Assembly: GCF_002900965.1 (NCBI RefSeq) | Contig: NZ_PJOM01000003.1 | Location: forward strand, 310,001-374,000 | From: Pseudotabrizicola formosa | GTDB lineage: Bacteria; Pseudomonadota; Alphaproteobacteria; Rhodobacterales; Rhodobacteraceae | Direction: 5' to 3' | DNA: 64,000 nucleotides | Shown: positions 23,992 through 35,258 of the stretch, piece after piece | Position numbering within the stretch: position 1 is the stretch's first letter | How the letters are laid out: every line of letters starts with the position of its first letter | The notes under the pieces: model-generated | Seen by the model: only the letters and a program-made list of their open reading frames with translations | Databases searched by the model: none | Told to the model about the DNA's origin: nothing | Made by a program: the position numbers and the translations under genes

Positions 23992-24027
23992 AAGACTTAA
24001 CCTGGAACCTAAAGGGAGTGTTACCAG

Positions 24028-24315
24028 ATGGCTTTCAAACCGCTGCATGACCGCGTGCTCGTCCGTCGCATCCAAGGCGAAGACAAGACCAAGGGCGGCC
24101 TGATCATCCCGGACACCGCCAAGGAAAAACCAGCCGAGGGCGAAATCGTCTCGGTCGGTGAAGGCGCGCGCAAGGATTCGGGCGAGCTGATCGCACCTGC
24201 CGTCAAGGCCGGCGACCGCATCCTGTTCGGCAAATGGTCGGGCACCGAAGTGACGCTGAACGGCGAAGAACTGCTGATCATGAAAGAAAGCGACATCCTC
24301 GGCATCATCGCCTGA
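24028..24315 (+). CDS. groS: Co-chaperonin GroES
   Basis: A 95-residue heptameric lid of the GroEL chamber. [13 protein letters not shown] is the standard N-terminus, and the mobile loop lies in [18 protein letters not shown]. The length is normal. AAAGGGAG lies before the start. It is controlled by the CIRCE operator and promoter just upstream and is 40 bp from groL. Confidence 0.98.
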   Translation: MAFKPLHDRVLVRRIQGEDKTKGGLIIPDTAKEKPAEGEIVSVGEGARKDSGELIAPAVKAGDRILFGKWSGTEVTLNGEELLIMKESDILGIIA

Positions 24316-24343
24316 GCTTGACGTTTTCGTAACCCAGATTTGA

Positions 24344-26002
<1,659 letters not shown>

Positions 26003-26046
26003 GCTGCGGCTTGCACATCTGAACAGTCGTTTCCGCAAGGAAATTG

Positions 26047-26075
26047 GGGGCGGTCCGCAAGGGCCGCCCCTTTTC
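26047..26075 (+). terminator. groESL terminator
   Basis: GGGGCGGTCC and GGGCCGCCCC pair (one G-U) around a GCAA tetraloop, followed by TTTTCCTTT. It lies 45 bp after groL. Confidence 0.88.
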
Positions 26076-26137
26076 CTTTGTCCGGCCTTGATCTGGCCGG
26101 AAAGGCACGGGATGACGGCGATGATGCCGGAGGTCTT

Positions 26138-27289
26138 ATGCCCCATTTGCTGATGCTTGCGCCTGCGCCCGTGATCCGCTTGCCTGATGGGCGGCTGCGG
26201 CTGGATGTGAAATATGTCGAGGGCATGCGGGCGCATGCTGCGCTGTGGGACGGGGCGCTGTCTGCCGTGCTGTGGGAGGGGGCGGGGGCGGTGCCCTTTG
26301 GCGCGGCGTATGCGCCGGGCGATCTGGGGTTTGCGCTGACCGTGCTGCCGGCGGGTGCGGCGCTGCCTGCCGTGCCGGCCGACTTGATTGCCGCGCCGGC
26401 CGATATGGCCGAGGCGCTGGCGTTGGCAGGCGGGCCGGTGCCGGTGGTGTTTGTGGTGGAGTACACGATTGGCACGCGGCTGCGCATCGTGGCGCTGGAC
26501 CGCGACCGGGGGCTGATGCGCAAGGGCTGGTCTGCGCTGTGGAATCTGCGGATGGAGGCCCGGCGCCGGGCCGCGTTCCGGCGGGCGGCGGGACTGCAGT
26601 GCAATGGCTATCCGGCCTTTGACGCCTATGCGGGGCTGAACGCACGGCCCTTGCTGTATCTGGACGGGCGGATGCGCCGGGCGATGATGGCCACGCCGGA
26701 GGAGATGGCGGCCAAGGCGGCGTATGCCGGGCCGCTGCGCTTGGTGCATTCGGGGCGGCTGGAGCCGATGAAGGGCGCGCAGGATCTGGTGCCGGTGGCG
26801 CGCGCGCTGCTGGACACGGGGGTGGCGTTCACGCTGGATGTCTTTGGCACCGGCGGGCTGGAGGCCGAGCTGCGCGCGGGGGTTCCGGCTTTGGGCGGGC
26901 GGCTGCGCCTGCATGCGCCGGTGGAGTTTGAAACCGGTCTGGTGCCCTGGATGCGGGCCAAGGCGGATGTGTTCCTGAGCTGTCACCGGCAAGCGGACCC
27001 GTCCTGCACCTATCTGGAAAGCCTGGGCTGCGGGGTGCCGGTGCTGGGCTATGCCAATGCGATGTGGGGGCGGCTGGCGGCGCAAAGCGGCGGCGGCTGG
27101 GCGGTGCCTTTGGGCGACCGGCGCGCGTTGGCAGAGGGGATCATGCGGCTGGCGGGCGAACGGACGGCGGTGACCGCTGCCGCCAAAGCCGGGCTGCGTT
27201 TTGCGCAAGCCCATGGTTTCGAAGCGGAATTCGCGCGCCGCATGGCGCATTTCGCCGCCTGCCTGCCGCCCCAGCGTACGGTGGTCTGA
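26138..27289 (+). CDS. Glycosyltransferase (GT4-like)
   Basis: A 383-residue GT-B fold protein. The C-terminal half has the family-1/4 pattern: LVHSGRLEPMKGAQDLVPVARAL, then VFLSCHRQADPSCTYLESLG, then GVPVLGYANAMW, where the acidic residue near ESLG binds the sugar nucleotide. Donor and acceptor are unknown. The N-terminal half is poorly conserved. GGAGG lies before the ATG at 26138. It is followed on the same strand by the beta-helix protein, so a shared role in a surface glycan is possible. Confidence 0.82.
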   Translation: MPHLLMLAPAPVIRLPDGRLRLDVKYVEGMRAHAALWDGALSAVLWEGAGAVPFGAAYAPGDLGFALTVLPAGAALPAVPADLIAAPADMAEALALAGGPVPVVFVVEYTIGTRLRIVALDRDRGLMRKGWSALWNLRMEARRRAAFRRAAGLQCNGYPAFDAYAGLNARPLLYLDGRMRRAMMATPEEMAAKAAYAGPLRLVHSGRLEPMKGAQDLVPVARALLDTGVAFTLDVFGTGGLEAELRAGVPALGGRLRLHAPVEFETGLVPWMRAKADVFLSCHRQADPSCTYLESLGCGVPVLGYANAMWGRLAAQSGGGWAVPLGDRRALAEGIMRLAGERTAVTAAAKAGLRFAQAHGFEAEFARRMAHFAACLPPQRTVV

Positions 27290-27375
27290 GATGGCATTAA
27301 CCTGATGTTGATAGCCCTGTCCCTCGCATGGCCGGGGGCAACCGCTGGCCGCTGGGACCAAGCGAGGGTGATGAC

Positions 27376-29664
27376 ATGAACAAGGCGATTACCGACGGGC
27401 TGGCGCTGATGCCGCCGCCGTTCTCTGCGGGGCTGAACCTGTGGTCGCGCGAGGATGGGCTGCCGGGGCAGGGGTCTTATGCGGGGCAATCCAATGCGGC
27501 CTTCGTTCCGGCGGATCAGGATTTCGGCGGGGCGCTGGAATTGCAAAAGACCCAGGCAACCCAGAAGCTGCGGTGCTTTCAGCAGATCCCGATGCAGCCG
27601 GGGCTGTATCTGCTGGTGCGGGTGCGGGTGAAGTGCATTTCGGGGGCCTTTCCCTCGGTGCGGATCGCGGCCTGGGCCGGGCGGTCGAACGGCACCAATG
27701 TGCCGGGCGTGGTGCAGTCGGGCCCGTCGCAGACGCTGACGCAATACGGGCAGGTGGTGGAAATCGCCGCGATTGTCGGCACCGGCTGGCGCAGCGGGGT
27801 GACCATGGCCTGGGGCGCGAGCGCGGCCTATAGCCATATCGGGGTGGATCTGACCGGGCCGAATGGCGGTGTGGTGCGGATTGACGATATCGAGATCGAG
27901 GATGTCACCGGGTTCTATCTGCGCGACATCTTTGACGCGGTGGATGTGCGCGATTATGGCGCGCGCGGGGATGCCGCAACCGATGACACGGCAGCCTTTG
28001 CGGCCGCCGATGCGGCGGCGCAGGGCCGCACGATCACGGTGCCTGCCGGGGTGTACCGGATTGCCGGCAACCTGACGATCAACAATCCGATCCGGTTTCA
28101 GGGCACGCTGAGCCAGCCCGATACGGTGCGGCTGGCACTGACACGGAATTATGATCTGGACACCTATACCAGTGCCTTTGGCAATGAATTGCTGGGCTTT
28201 CGCAAGGCGTTGCAGGCGCTGTTCTATTTTACCGATCATGTGGCGCTGGATCTGTCGGATCGCCGGATTGATCTGGTGGAGCCGCTGGATGTGGCGGCCA
28301 TATCCGGGCTGACCACCTTTGCGCAGCGCCGGTTCCTGACCAACGGGCAGCTGAACGCGGTGGCCGGGCCGGGATGGGACACGGTGGAGGTGACATCTGG
28401 GGCGACCTACAGCCCGGCCAATCCGAATGCGCTGACGGCGGTGGCCAATGTGGCCGCCATTCCGGTGGGGTCACGCGTGAGCGGCCCGGGCGTCGGGCGT
28501 GAGGTCTATGTGACCGAGCGGAACATCGGCACCGGGACGCTGACGCTCAGCCAGCCGCTGTGGGGCGGGGCGGGCACGCGGGTGCTGACCTTTACCCGCT
28601 ACAAGTATCTGCTGGATTTTTCCGGCTTTGAGGATCTGTCGCGGTTCGAGCTGGACCGGCTGGATCTGAACTGCAACGGGCTGTGTTCAGCGGTGATGCT
28701 GCCCCGCGTCGGGCTGACCCTGCGGATCGGGGATTGTGTGTTCAACCGGCCCAAGGATCGCGGCATCACCTCGACTGGCACCGGGTGTCAGGGGCTGATC
28801 GTGGAGGGCTGCCAGTTCTGGTCGAACGAGCAGGCCCTGCTGGCGCAGGACCGGACCACGATTGCGCTGAATGTGAACGCCAATGACTGCAAGATCCGGT
28901 CGAACCGGGTGGTGCGCTTTGCGCATTTCATGGTGGCGAATGGCGGGGGCCATCTGATCAGCGGCAACCATTTCTTTCAGGGCGACAACGCGCCTTCGGG
29001 CATCCGGCGCGCGGGGCTGATCATCACCCAGACCAATCCGCGGCTGACATTCACCGGGAATTACGTCGACAACTGCTTTATCGAATGGTCGAACGAACAT
29101 GATGCGGACCCGAATTTCACCACCGGGCTGGGCTATGGCAATCTGTCGATCGCGGCCAATCATTTCTATGCCAGCGGCGTGGCGCCCTGGTTCCGCTGGA
29201 TCGTGATTGCGCCCAAGGGATCGGGGCATTTCGTGCAGGGGCTGACCGTATCGGACAATACGTTCCGGGCGATCAACGGGGCTATAGACCGGGTTGACGT
29301 GGTGGACACAACCCATGGCACGCTAGATTACAGCCGGTTCCGCAATGTGAATTTCGGGTCGAATGCCTTCAATGGCGTCAGTCAGATTGCGATGAATCCT
29401 TTGCCGATTCTGCACACGCAGAACACCGAAGCTGCGACCTGGGTGGTGGATGGCGGGCCGTTCATGCCGTTCGGGGCCAGGGTGCGCAACACGCAAAGCC
29501 TGGTGGCGGACGGCGCGATCACCAATGCCTCGGGCGTGGTGCAGTATGTGATGCCCTTTGTGCAGAATGAGCAGGGGACAGACCGCAATCTGGTGCATGT
29601 GCGCTGGCCGGTGGCGGTGAAGGGCAAGGTGCTGGCCACGCTGCGCTGTGATGTGCCGACCTGA
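27376..29664 (+). CDS. Large right-handed beta-helix protein (pectate-lyase/GH28-related)
   Basis: A 762-residue protein. DVRDYGARGDAATDDTAAFAAADAAAQGRTITVPAGVY (residues ~190-230, described by its motifs VRDYGARGD and VPAGVY) is the classic start of a pectate-lyase-3 beta-helix, as in phage tailspikes and polysaccharide lyases. Repeated short strands (ISGNHFF, FTGNYVD, VSDNTF) run to about residue 680. The N-terminal ~180 residues look like a carbohydrate-binding jelly roll (GVVRIDDIEIEDVTG). There is no signal peptide. Phage-like or gene-transfer-agent spike proteins share this plan; enzyme activity is not shown. Confidence 0.78.
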   Translation: MNKAITDGLALMPPPFSAGLNLWSREDGLPGQGSYAGQSNAAFVPADQDFGGALELQKTQATQKLRCFQQIPMQPGLYLLVRVRVKCISGAFPSVRIAAWAGRSNGTNVPGVVQSGPSQTLTQYGQVVEIAAIVGTGWRSGVTMAWGASAAYSHIGVDLTGPNGGVVRIDDIEIEDVTGFYLRDIFDAVDVRDYGARGDAATDDTAAFAAADAAAQGRTITVPAGVYRIAGNLTINNPIRFQGTLSQPDTVRLALTRNYDLDTYTSAFGNELLGFRKALQALFYFTDHVALDLSDRRIDLVEPLDVAAISGLTTFAQRRFLTNGQLNAVAGPGWDTVEVTSGATYSPANPNALTAVANVAAIPVGSRVSGPGVGREVYVTERNIGTGTLTLSQPLWGGAGTRVLTFTRYKYLLDFSGFEDLSRFELDRLDLNCNGLCSAVMLPRVGLTLRIGDCVFNRPKDRGITSTGTGCQGLIVEGCQFWSNEQALLAQDRTTIALNVNANDCKIRSNRVVRFAHFMVANGGGHLISGNHFFQGDNAPSGIRRAGLIITQTNPRLTFTGNYVDNCFIEWSNEHDADPNFTTGLGYGNLSIAANHFYASGVAPWFRWIVIAPKGSGHFVQGLTVSDNTFRAINGAIDRVDVVDTTHGTLDYSRFRNVNFGSNAFNGVSQIAMNPLPILHTQNTEAATWVVDGGPFMPFGARVRNTQSLVADGAITNASGVVQYVMPFVQNEQGTDRNLVHVRWPVAVKGKVLATLRCDVPT

Positions 29665-29675
29665 GTCGTTTCAAG

Positions 29676-29698
29676 GGGGTGGCCCGCCGGGCCGCCCC
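29676..29698. terminator. Hairpin between converging genes
   Basis: A 10-bp stem GGGGTGGCCC / GGGCCGCCCC (one G-U pair) with a GCC loop lies between the beta-helix gene (+) and the heme-utilisation-like gene (-). There is no long T run. Confidence 0.6.
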
Positions 29699-29700
29699 TG

Positions 29701-30186
29701 TTACGTCAGATCGGCGGGGGAGAGCCGGAAGGCCCGGCCGAAGCCGCCGTTCAGCAGGGCCGAGACCGGATGCAGGCGGACAAGGGAGAAATCGGCAAAG
29801 TCGATGTAGAGCTTTGATTTCGGGTGATGCGCCAGCCAGTGATCGCGCAGTGTGGGGCGGTTCGGGTCGTCTGGCGCGATGAATTGCGCGCGGGCCTGAA
29901 GCATCAGGCGCGGGTGGGTCAGCGGGTCACCCTTCGGCCCCGGTTCGCCCAGCAAGAGCGCGCAGGCGGGGTTTGCGCGCAAGGCGGCGCTGTGCGGGGC
30001 CAGGGCCGAGATCAGCGTCATCGGCACGCCAGCCGGGTCTAGGCCAAAGGCGATGCGGCTGATGGCGGGCAGCGCCGTCTCTGGCTCCAGATAGGACAGG
30101 GCGGCATGGGTGGCGGCCAGAAGATCGCGCGACAGCGCGCGGGCCGCATCATCTGCTGGCAGGACGGGATCGGGTCTTGTGGCCAT
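29701..30186 (-). CDS. HugZ/pyridoxamine 5'-phosphate oxidase-like protein
   Basis: A 161-residue split-barrel flavin-binding-fold protein. ATHAALSYLEPETALPAISRIAFGLDP, LISALAPHSAALRANPACALLLGEPGPKGDPLTHPRL and the C-terminal FGRAFRLSPADL match HugZ-type PNPOx relatives, which bind heme or FMN. Activity is not provable from sequence, and no heme-uptake genes are nearby. MATRPDPVLPADDAARAL at 30186 is the start. It is divergent from the SulP gene. Confidence 0.85.
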   Translation of the reverse strand: MATRPDPVLPADDAARALSRDLLAATHAALSYLEPETALPAISRIAFGLDPAGVPMTLISALAPHSAALRANPACALLLGEPGPKGDPLTHPRLMLQARAQFIAPDDPNRPTLRDHWLAHHPKSKLYIDFADFSLVRLHPVSALLNGGFGRAFRLSPADLT

Positions 30187-30260
30187 TTTCAGCTCCAACG
30201 CGATTGACAGGGTGGGTTGTGAGGCGCTTGCATGCGGCACGCAAGGGACCGGACCAGAAA

Positions 30261-31922
30261 ATGACTGACAAGGCGACTGAGACTGCGATGGCGGGGGGGA
30301 CTTCCGCCGAATTCATGCCAAAACTGATGACGGTGCTGCGCGAAGGCTATACGGGCCGCGATTTCCGCGCCGATGTGCTGGCAGGTCTGACGGTGGCGAT
30401 CGTGGCCTTGCCCTTGTCGATGGCGATTGCCATTGCCAGCGGGGTGGGGCCGGAGCGTGGGCTTTACACCACCATCATCGGCGGCTTTCTGGTCTCGGCG
30501 CTGGGGGGCAGCCGGTTTCAGATCGGCGGGCCGGCGGGGGCCTTCATTGTGCTGGTTTCGGCCTGTGTGATGCAGATCGGGATTGAGGGGCTGATTCTGG
30601 CCACCTTCCTGTCGGGCCTTTTGCTGATGGTTGCGGGGGCGCTGCGCCTTGGCACCTATATCAAGTTCATCCCCTATCCGGTGACAGTGGGGTTCACGGC
30701 CGGGATTGCGGTGATCATCTTTGCCAGCCAGATGAAGGATCTGTTCGGATTGCAGCTTGCCGGGCCAGAGCCTGCCGAGATTGTGCACAAGGTGGGGGCA
30801 CTGTGGGAGGCGCGCGGCACGGTGACGCCGATGGCTCTGGTGGTGGCACTGGCCACCATCGGGATGATCCTGGGGATAAAGCGGCTGAGGCCAGGATGGC
30901 CCAACCTGTTGATTGCCATTGTGGCAGCGGCAGCGGGTGTGGCCATGCTGGGCCTGCCGGTGGAAACCATCGGGTCGCGCTTTGGCGATCTGCCGCGCTT
31001 GCCGCCCCTTCCGGCCTTGCCGCAGATGAGCGCCGAGGCCGTGCTGGCGGCCTTGCCCTATGCGGTCAGTTTCACGCTGCTGGGGGCGATTGAATCGCTG
31101 CTGTCGGCGGTGGTGGCCGACGGGATGAGCGGGCGGCAGCACCGCAGCAATATTGAACTGGTGGCGCAAGGCGTGGCCAATCTCGGGTCGGCGCTGTTTG
31201 GCGGGTTCTGTGTGACCGGCACCATCGCGCGCACGGCGACCAATGTGCGCGCCGGCAGCCGCGGCCCGGTGTCGGGCATGCTGCATGCGCTGTTCGTGCT
31301 GGGATTCATGCTGGTGGCGGCCCCGCTGGCGGCGTTCATCCCGCTGGCAGCCCTTGCCGGCTTGCTGGCGGTGGTGGCCTGGAACATGGCCGAGAAGGAA
31401 GAATTCTGGGCGCTGGTGAAATCGTCCAAGGGCGATGCGATGGTGGTGATCGTCACCTTCCTGCTGGTGGTGTTCCGTGACCTGACCGAGGGCATCGTGG
31501 TCGGCTTTGCCCTGGGTGGGCTGGTGTTCATCCGGCGGATGTCGGAGGCGGCGCAGGTGGAAGCGGCGGTTGTGCCCGACCGGCCAGAGCGTGGCGGCGC
31601 AGATCGGGACAGGGTGGTCTACCGTCTGCACGGGCCTTATTTCTTTGGGGCAGCGGCGCGGCTTGGGGCGGTGCTGGACCGGATCGCCGATCACCCGCGC
31701 GCCTTTGTGGTTGATTTCAGCGATGTGCCCTTCATCGATTCCAGCGGGGCCCGGTCGTTCGAGCTTCTGGCCCACAAGATTGCGCGCAAGGGGGGGCAGC
31801 TGTACCTGACCGGTGCCCGGCCCGAGGTGCGCCTGGCGCTGCTTGCACAGGGGGCGCGTGACCCTTTGGTGCGGTTTGCCGCGGATCTGGACGGTGTCGA
31901 TGCGGCCGAGGCTGCACGTTAG
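30261..31922 (+). CDS. SulP family inorganic anion transporter with STAS domain
   Basis: A 553-residue membrane protein with about 10-12 transmembrane segments from residue ~28 to ~430 and a C-terminal STAS domain (~445-545) containing VVDFSDVPFIDSSGARSFELL. GLTVAIVALPLSMAIAIASGVGPERGLYTTII is the SulP signature region (given here as its parts GLTVAIVALPLSMAIA and GPERGLYT). The substrate may be sulfate, bicarbonate or dicarboxylates. The ATG at 30261 is used; GGACC precedes it weakly, and MAGGTSAEF is an alternative start. Confidence 0.9.
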   Translation: MTDKATETAMAGGTSAEFMPKLMTVLREGYTGRDFRADVLAGLTVAIVALPLSMAIAIASGVGPERGLYTTIIGGFLVSALGGSRFQIGGPAGAFIVLVSACVMQIGIEGLILATFLSGLLLMVAGALRLGTYIKFIPYPVTVGFTAGIAVIIFASQMKDLFGLQLAGPEPAEIVHKVGALWEARGTVTPMALVVALATIGMILGIKRLRPGWPNLLIAIVAAAAGVAMLGLPVETIGSRFGDLPRLPPLPALPQMSAEAVLAALPYAVSFTLLGAIESLLSAVVADGMSGRQHRSNIELVAQGVANLGSALFGGFCVTGTIARTATNVRAGSRGPVSGMLHALFVLGFMLVAAPLAAFIPLAALAGLLAVVAWNMAEKEEFWALVKSSKGDAMVVIVTFLLVVFRDLTEGIVVGFALGGLVFIRRMSEAAQVEAAVVPDRPERGGADRDRVVYRLHGPYFFGAAARLGAVLDRIADHPRAFVVDFSDVPFIDSSGARSFELLAHKIARKGGQLYLTGARPEVRLALLAQGARDPLVRFAADLDGVDAAEAAR

Positions 31923-32277
31923 CGCAAGCATGATTCGCGGCGGGTTCCTGTGAGTCTGGCCCTGTGACATCTGCCTTGGAGCCGGGTTGACGGCCCCCGC
32001 TTTCCCTTGGGTCATCCGGCCTGCTGTGATCACCGGTCCGTGAACGGGCATGCGGTTGAAAAACCTTGTCAAATTTTGGGCGGTTTTCGGAAGTTTTCAG
32101 AATTAACAGATGATCTGAAAATTTCTTCACAAAATAATCCATTTATAAAAAGGGGTTACATTAAAATTATCCACGCGTTACACTCTGTCTTGGGTTGGAG
32201 ATGTCTTTGCGGCGGCGGGGTCGCCATCAAAGTGCAGGAAGCGGGCATTGGCCTGTCCGCATTGGAGGAAAAGCCAC
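31923..32277 (+). promoter_or_regulatory. acs upstream region with inverted repeat
   Basis: A 355-bp gap without a gene. It is strikingly AT-rich from 32040 to 32180. It holds an inverted repeat TTTTCAGA (32094-32101) / TCTGAAAA (32114-32121) with a 12-bp spacer, a candidate operator. TTATAAAA follows at about 32143. No confident -35/-10 pair was picked. Confidence 0.5.
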
Positions 32278-34242
32278 ATGTCAGATCAGGGTTCAGCACC
32301 GGGCGTCTATCACGCATCCGCTGATTTCATTGCCAATGCACATATTGATGCGGAGGGGTATGCGCGGATGTATGACGCATCTGTTGCCGACCCGGATGCC
32401 TTCTGGGCCGAGCAGGCGCAGCGCATTGACTGGATCAAGCCCTTCACCAAGGTCAAGAACAGCTCGTTCGACTATGGCAATGTGTCGATCAAATGGTTTG
32501 AGGATGGCGCGCTGAACGTCAGTGCCAATTGCATTGACCGCCACATGCTGACCCGTGCCGACCAGACCGCGATCATCTGGGAGCCGGACAATCCGGCAAC
32601 GCCTGCGCTGCACATCACCTACCGGCAGTTGCTGGAAAACACGTCGCGCATGGCGAATGTGCTCAAAGCCCATGGTGTGGGCAAGGGCGACCGGGTGGTG
32701 CTTTATCTGCCGATGATCCCGGAGGCTGCCTATGCCATGCTGGCCTGCGCGCGGATCGGGGCGATTCATTCGGTGGTGTTTGCGGGCTTCTCGCCCGACG
32801 CTCTTGCCAACCGGATCAACGATTCCGAGGCCAAGGTGGTGATCACCGCCGATTTCGCGCCGCGTGGTGGCAAGAAGACGGCGCTGAAATCCAACACCGA
32901 CAAGGCGCTGTTTGATTGTTCGGACCGGGTGAAATGCCTGGTGGTCAAGCACACCGGCGACCAGACCACCTGGATCGAGGGGCGCGATGTGGATGTGAAG
33001 GCCGAGATGGCCGCCGCAAAACCCTATTGTCCCTATGTCGAGGTGGGGGCCGAAGACCCGCTGTTCATCCTGTACACCTCTGGCTCCACCGGGCGGCCGA
33101 AGGGGGTGGTGCATACCTCGGGCGGTTACCTTGTTTATGCGTCGATGACGCATCAGTATACCTTCGACTATCATGATGGCGATGTGTTCTGGTGCACCGC
33201 CGATGTGGGTTGGGTGACGGGGCACAGCTATATCATCTATGGCCCGCTGGCGAATGGCGCGACCACGATCATGTTCGAGGGTGTGCCAACCTATCCTGAT
33301 GCCGGACGGTTCTGGGAGGTCTGCGCCAAACATCGCGTGACCCAGTTCTACACCGCGCCGACGGCGATCCGGTCGCTGATGGGGATGGGCGCGGAGTGGG
33401 TGGAAAAGCATGATCTGTCGTCGCTCAAGTTGTTGGGCACGGTGGGCGAGCCGATCAACCCCGAGGCATGGAACTGGTACAACACCCATGTCGGCAAGGG
33501 AAATTGCCCGATTGTCGATACCTTCTGGCAGACCGAGACCGGCGGCCATCTGATCACGCCGCTGCCCGGCGCGATCCCGCAGAAACCGGGGGCGGCCACC
33601 AAGCCGTTCTTTGGCATCAAGCCGCTGGTGCTGGACCCGGCCAATGCCGAGGTGCAGACCGAAACCGCCGCCACCGGGGTGCTTTGCATCACCGACAGCT
33701 GGCCCGGCATGATGCGCACCCTCTGGGGCGATCATGCGCGGTTTGAAGAGGCGTATTTCAGCCAGTACCGGGGGTATTATTTCACCGGTGACGGCTGCCG
33801 CCGGGACGAGGATGGTGACTACTGGATCACCGGCCGCGTGGATGACGTGATCAACGTGAGCGGTCACCGGATGGGCACGGCGGAGGTGGAATCGGCGCTG
33901 GTGGCGCATGAGGCGGTGGCCGAGGCGGCCGTGGTCGGCTATCCGCATGACATCAAGGGGCAGGGCATCTATGCCTATGTCACGCTGATGAACGGGGTCG
34001 AGCCCACGGACGCCCTGCGCAAGGAGCTGGAAGTCTGGGTCCGCACCGAGATTGGCCCGATTGCCAAGCCCGATCTGATCCAATGGGCGCCGGGCCTGCC
34101 GAAAACCCGGTCGGGCAAGATCATGCGCCGCATCCTGCGCAAGATTGCCGAGAACGACTTTGCAGCGCTTGGCGATACTTCGACCCTTGCCGATCCTTCG
34201 GTGGTCGATGATCTGATCGACAACCGGATGAACCGGGGCTGA
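32278..34242 (+). CDS. acs: Acetyl-CoA synthetase
   Basis: A 654-residue AMP-forming acetate-CoA ligase that activates acetate in two steps through acetyl-AMP. The ATP/AMP loop is [20 protein letters not shown] (~264-283), [16 protein letters not shown] is the acyl-pocket region, and [11 protein letters not shown] follows. The C-terminal [11 protein letters not shown] holds the lysine whose acetylation normally switches the enzyme off. GGAGGA sits before 32278. It heads a run containing adk, a symporter pair and regulators, all consistent with acetate uptake and use. Confidence 0.97.
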   Translation: MSDQGSAPGVYHASADFIANAHIDAEGYARMYDASVADPDAFWAEQAQRIDWIKPFTKVKNSSFDYGNVSIKWFEDGALNVSANCIDRHMLTRADQTAIIWEPDNPATPALHITYRQLLENTSRMANVLKAHGVGKGDRVVLYLPMIPEAAYAMLACARIGAIHSVVFAGFSPDALANRINDSEAKVVITADFAPRGGKKTALKSNTDKALFDCSDRVKCLVVKHTGDQTTWIEGRDVDVKAEMAAAKPYCPYVEVGAEDPLFILYTSGSTGRPKGVVHTSGGYLVYASMTHQYTFDYHDGDVFWCTADVGWVTGHSYIIYGPLANGATTIMFEGVPTYPDAGRFWEVCAKHRVTQFYTAPTAIRSLMGMGAEWVEKHDLSSLKLLGTVGEPINPEAWNWYNTHVGKGNCPIVDTFWQTETGGHLITPLPGAIPQKPGAATKPFFGIKPLVLDPANAEVQTETAATGVLCITDSWPGMMRTLWGDHARFEEAYFSQYRGYYFTGDGCRRDEDGDYWITGRVDDVINVSGHRMGTAEVESALVAHEAVAEAAVVGYPHDIKGQGIYAYVTLMNGVEPTDALRKELEVWVRTEIGPIAKPDLIQWAPGLPKTRSGKIMRRILRKIAENDFAALGDTSTLADPSVVDDLIDNRMNRG

Positions 34243-34256
34243 CGGGGGTGCGCGAC

Positions 34257-34928
34257 ATGACACCCCCGACCGTTCTGATCCTGCTGGGGCCGCCGGGTGC
34301 CGGCAAGGGCACGCAGGCCCGGATTCTGGAAGAGGACTTCGGTCTGGTCCAGCTGTCCACCGGCGATCTGTTGCGTTCTGCCGTGGCCTCGGGCAGTGCG
34401 GCGGGTCAGCAGGCCCGTGCGGTGATGGAAGCGGGCGGGCTGGTCGGGGACGAGATTGTTCTGGCCATCCTGAAAGACCGGATGCAACAACCCGATGTGG
34501 CACGCGGCATCATCCTTGACGGTTTTCCGCGGACCGACCGCCAGGCCGCCGATCTGGACGCGTTGCTGGCGGCATCAGGTCAGCGGGTTGACGCGGCCAT
34601 CAGCCTGGAGGTGGATGACGAGGCGATGGTGGGCCGCGTGGCGGGCCGCTACACCTGCGGCAGCTGCGGTGAAGGCTATCATGACACATTCAAGCAGCCC
34701 GCAGCCGCGGGTGTTTGCGACAAATGCGGCGGCACCGGCTTCAAGCGCCGGGCTGACGACACGGCCGAAACTGTGCGGGAACGGCTGAAAGCCTACCACG
34801 CACAGACGGCACCGCTGATCAGCTATTACGAGGGCAAAGGTGTTCTGCAACGGATCGACGCGATGGGTGACATCGCGGCCATCCGGCAGACATTGGGCGG
34901 CATCGTGGCAGGGGTCTCGGCACAGTGA
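34257..34928 (+). CDS. adk: Adenylate kinase with zinc-type lid
   Basis: A 223-residue enzyme that converts AMP + ATP to 2 ADP. The P-loop is GPPGAGKGTQ (11-20), and STGDLLR plus LDGFPRTDRQ are the AMP-site motifs. The lid has four cysteines, C134, C137, C154 and C157 (YTCGSCGEGY, CDKCGG), which is a structural zinc site. It lies 14 bp after acs. Acs releases AMP, so an Adk coded next to it would recycle that product; this link is an inference. Another adk in the genome near ribosomal genes is likely but outside the window. Confidence 0.95.
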   Translation: MTPPTVLILLGPPGAGKGTQARILEEDFGLVQLSTGDLLRSAVASGSAAGQQARAVMEAGGLVGDEIVLAILKDRMQQPDVARGIILDGFPRTDRQAADLDALLAASGQRVDAAISLEVDDEAMVGRVAGRYTCGSCGEGYHDTFKQPAAAGVCDKCGGTGFKRRADDTAETVRERLKAYHAQTAPLISYYEGKGVLQRIDAMGDIAAIRQTLGGIVAGVSAQ

Positions 34929-34990
34929 GGGGGGCCCGTATCCCCAAGGGGGTGCGGGTGTGGAGACGTAAAAAACAGGGAGTAACACTC

Positions 34991-35248
34991 ATGGCGGACA
35001 AATCTTCGTCCAGTGCCTATTGGGCAGCAAACCTGCGGGTGATCTGGATATCACTTGCGATCTGGTTCATCTGCTCGTTCGGTATTGGCATTCTATTGCG
35101 GCCCGCGCTGTCGGGCATTTCGATCGGCGGCGCCGACCTTGGGTTCTGGTTCGCCCAGAACGGATCGATCTACGTGTTCCTCGTGTTGATTTTTGTCTAT
35201 GCGGCAAAAATGAACAAGATCGACCGCGACCACGGCGTCGAAGAGTAA
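34991..35248 (+). CDS. DUF4212 sodium/solute symporter small subunit
   Basis: An 85-residue membrane protein with two transmembrane helices (WISLAIWFICSFGIGILL and FWFAQNGSIYVFLVLIFVYA). It matches the small subunit found directly before VC_2705-type sodium/solute symporters, as here (10 bp gap). The start is taken at MADKSSSSAYWAANLRV, with AGGGAG upstream; a longer frame overlaps the adk end. It probably assists the symporter in acetate or related organic-acid uptake. Confidence 0.92.
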   Translation: MADKSSSSAYWAANLRVIWISLAIWFICSFGIGILLRPALSGISIGGADLGFWFAQNGSIYVFLVLIFVYAAKMNKIDRDHGVEE

Positions 35249-35258
35249 GGGGGGGCAA

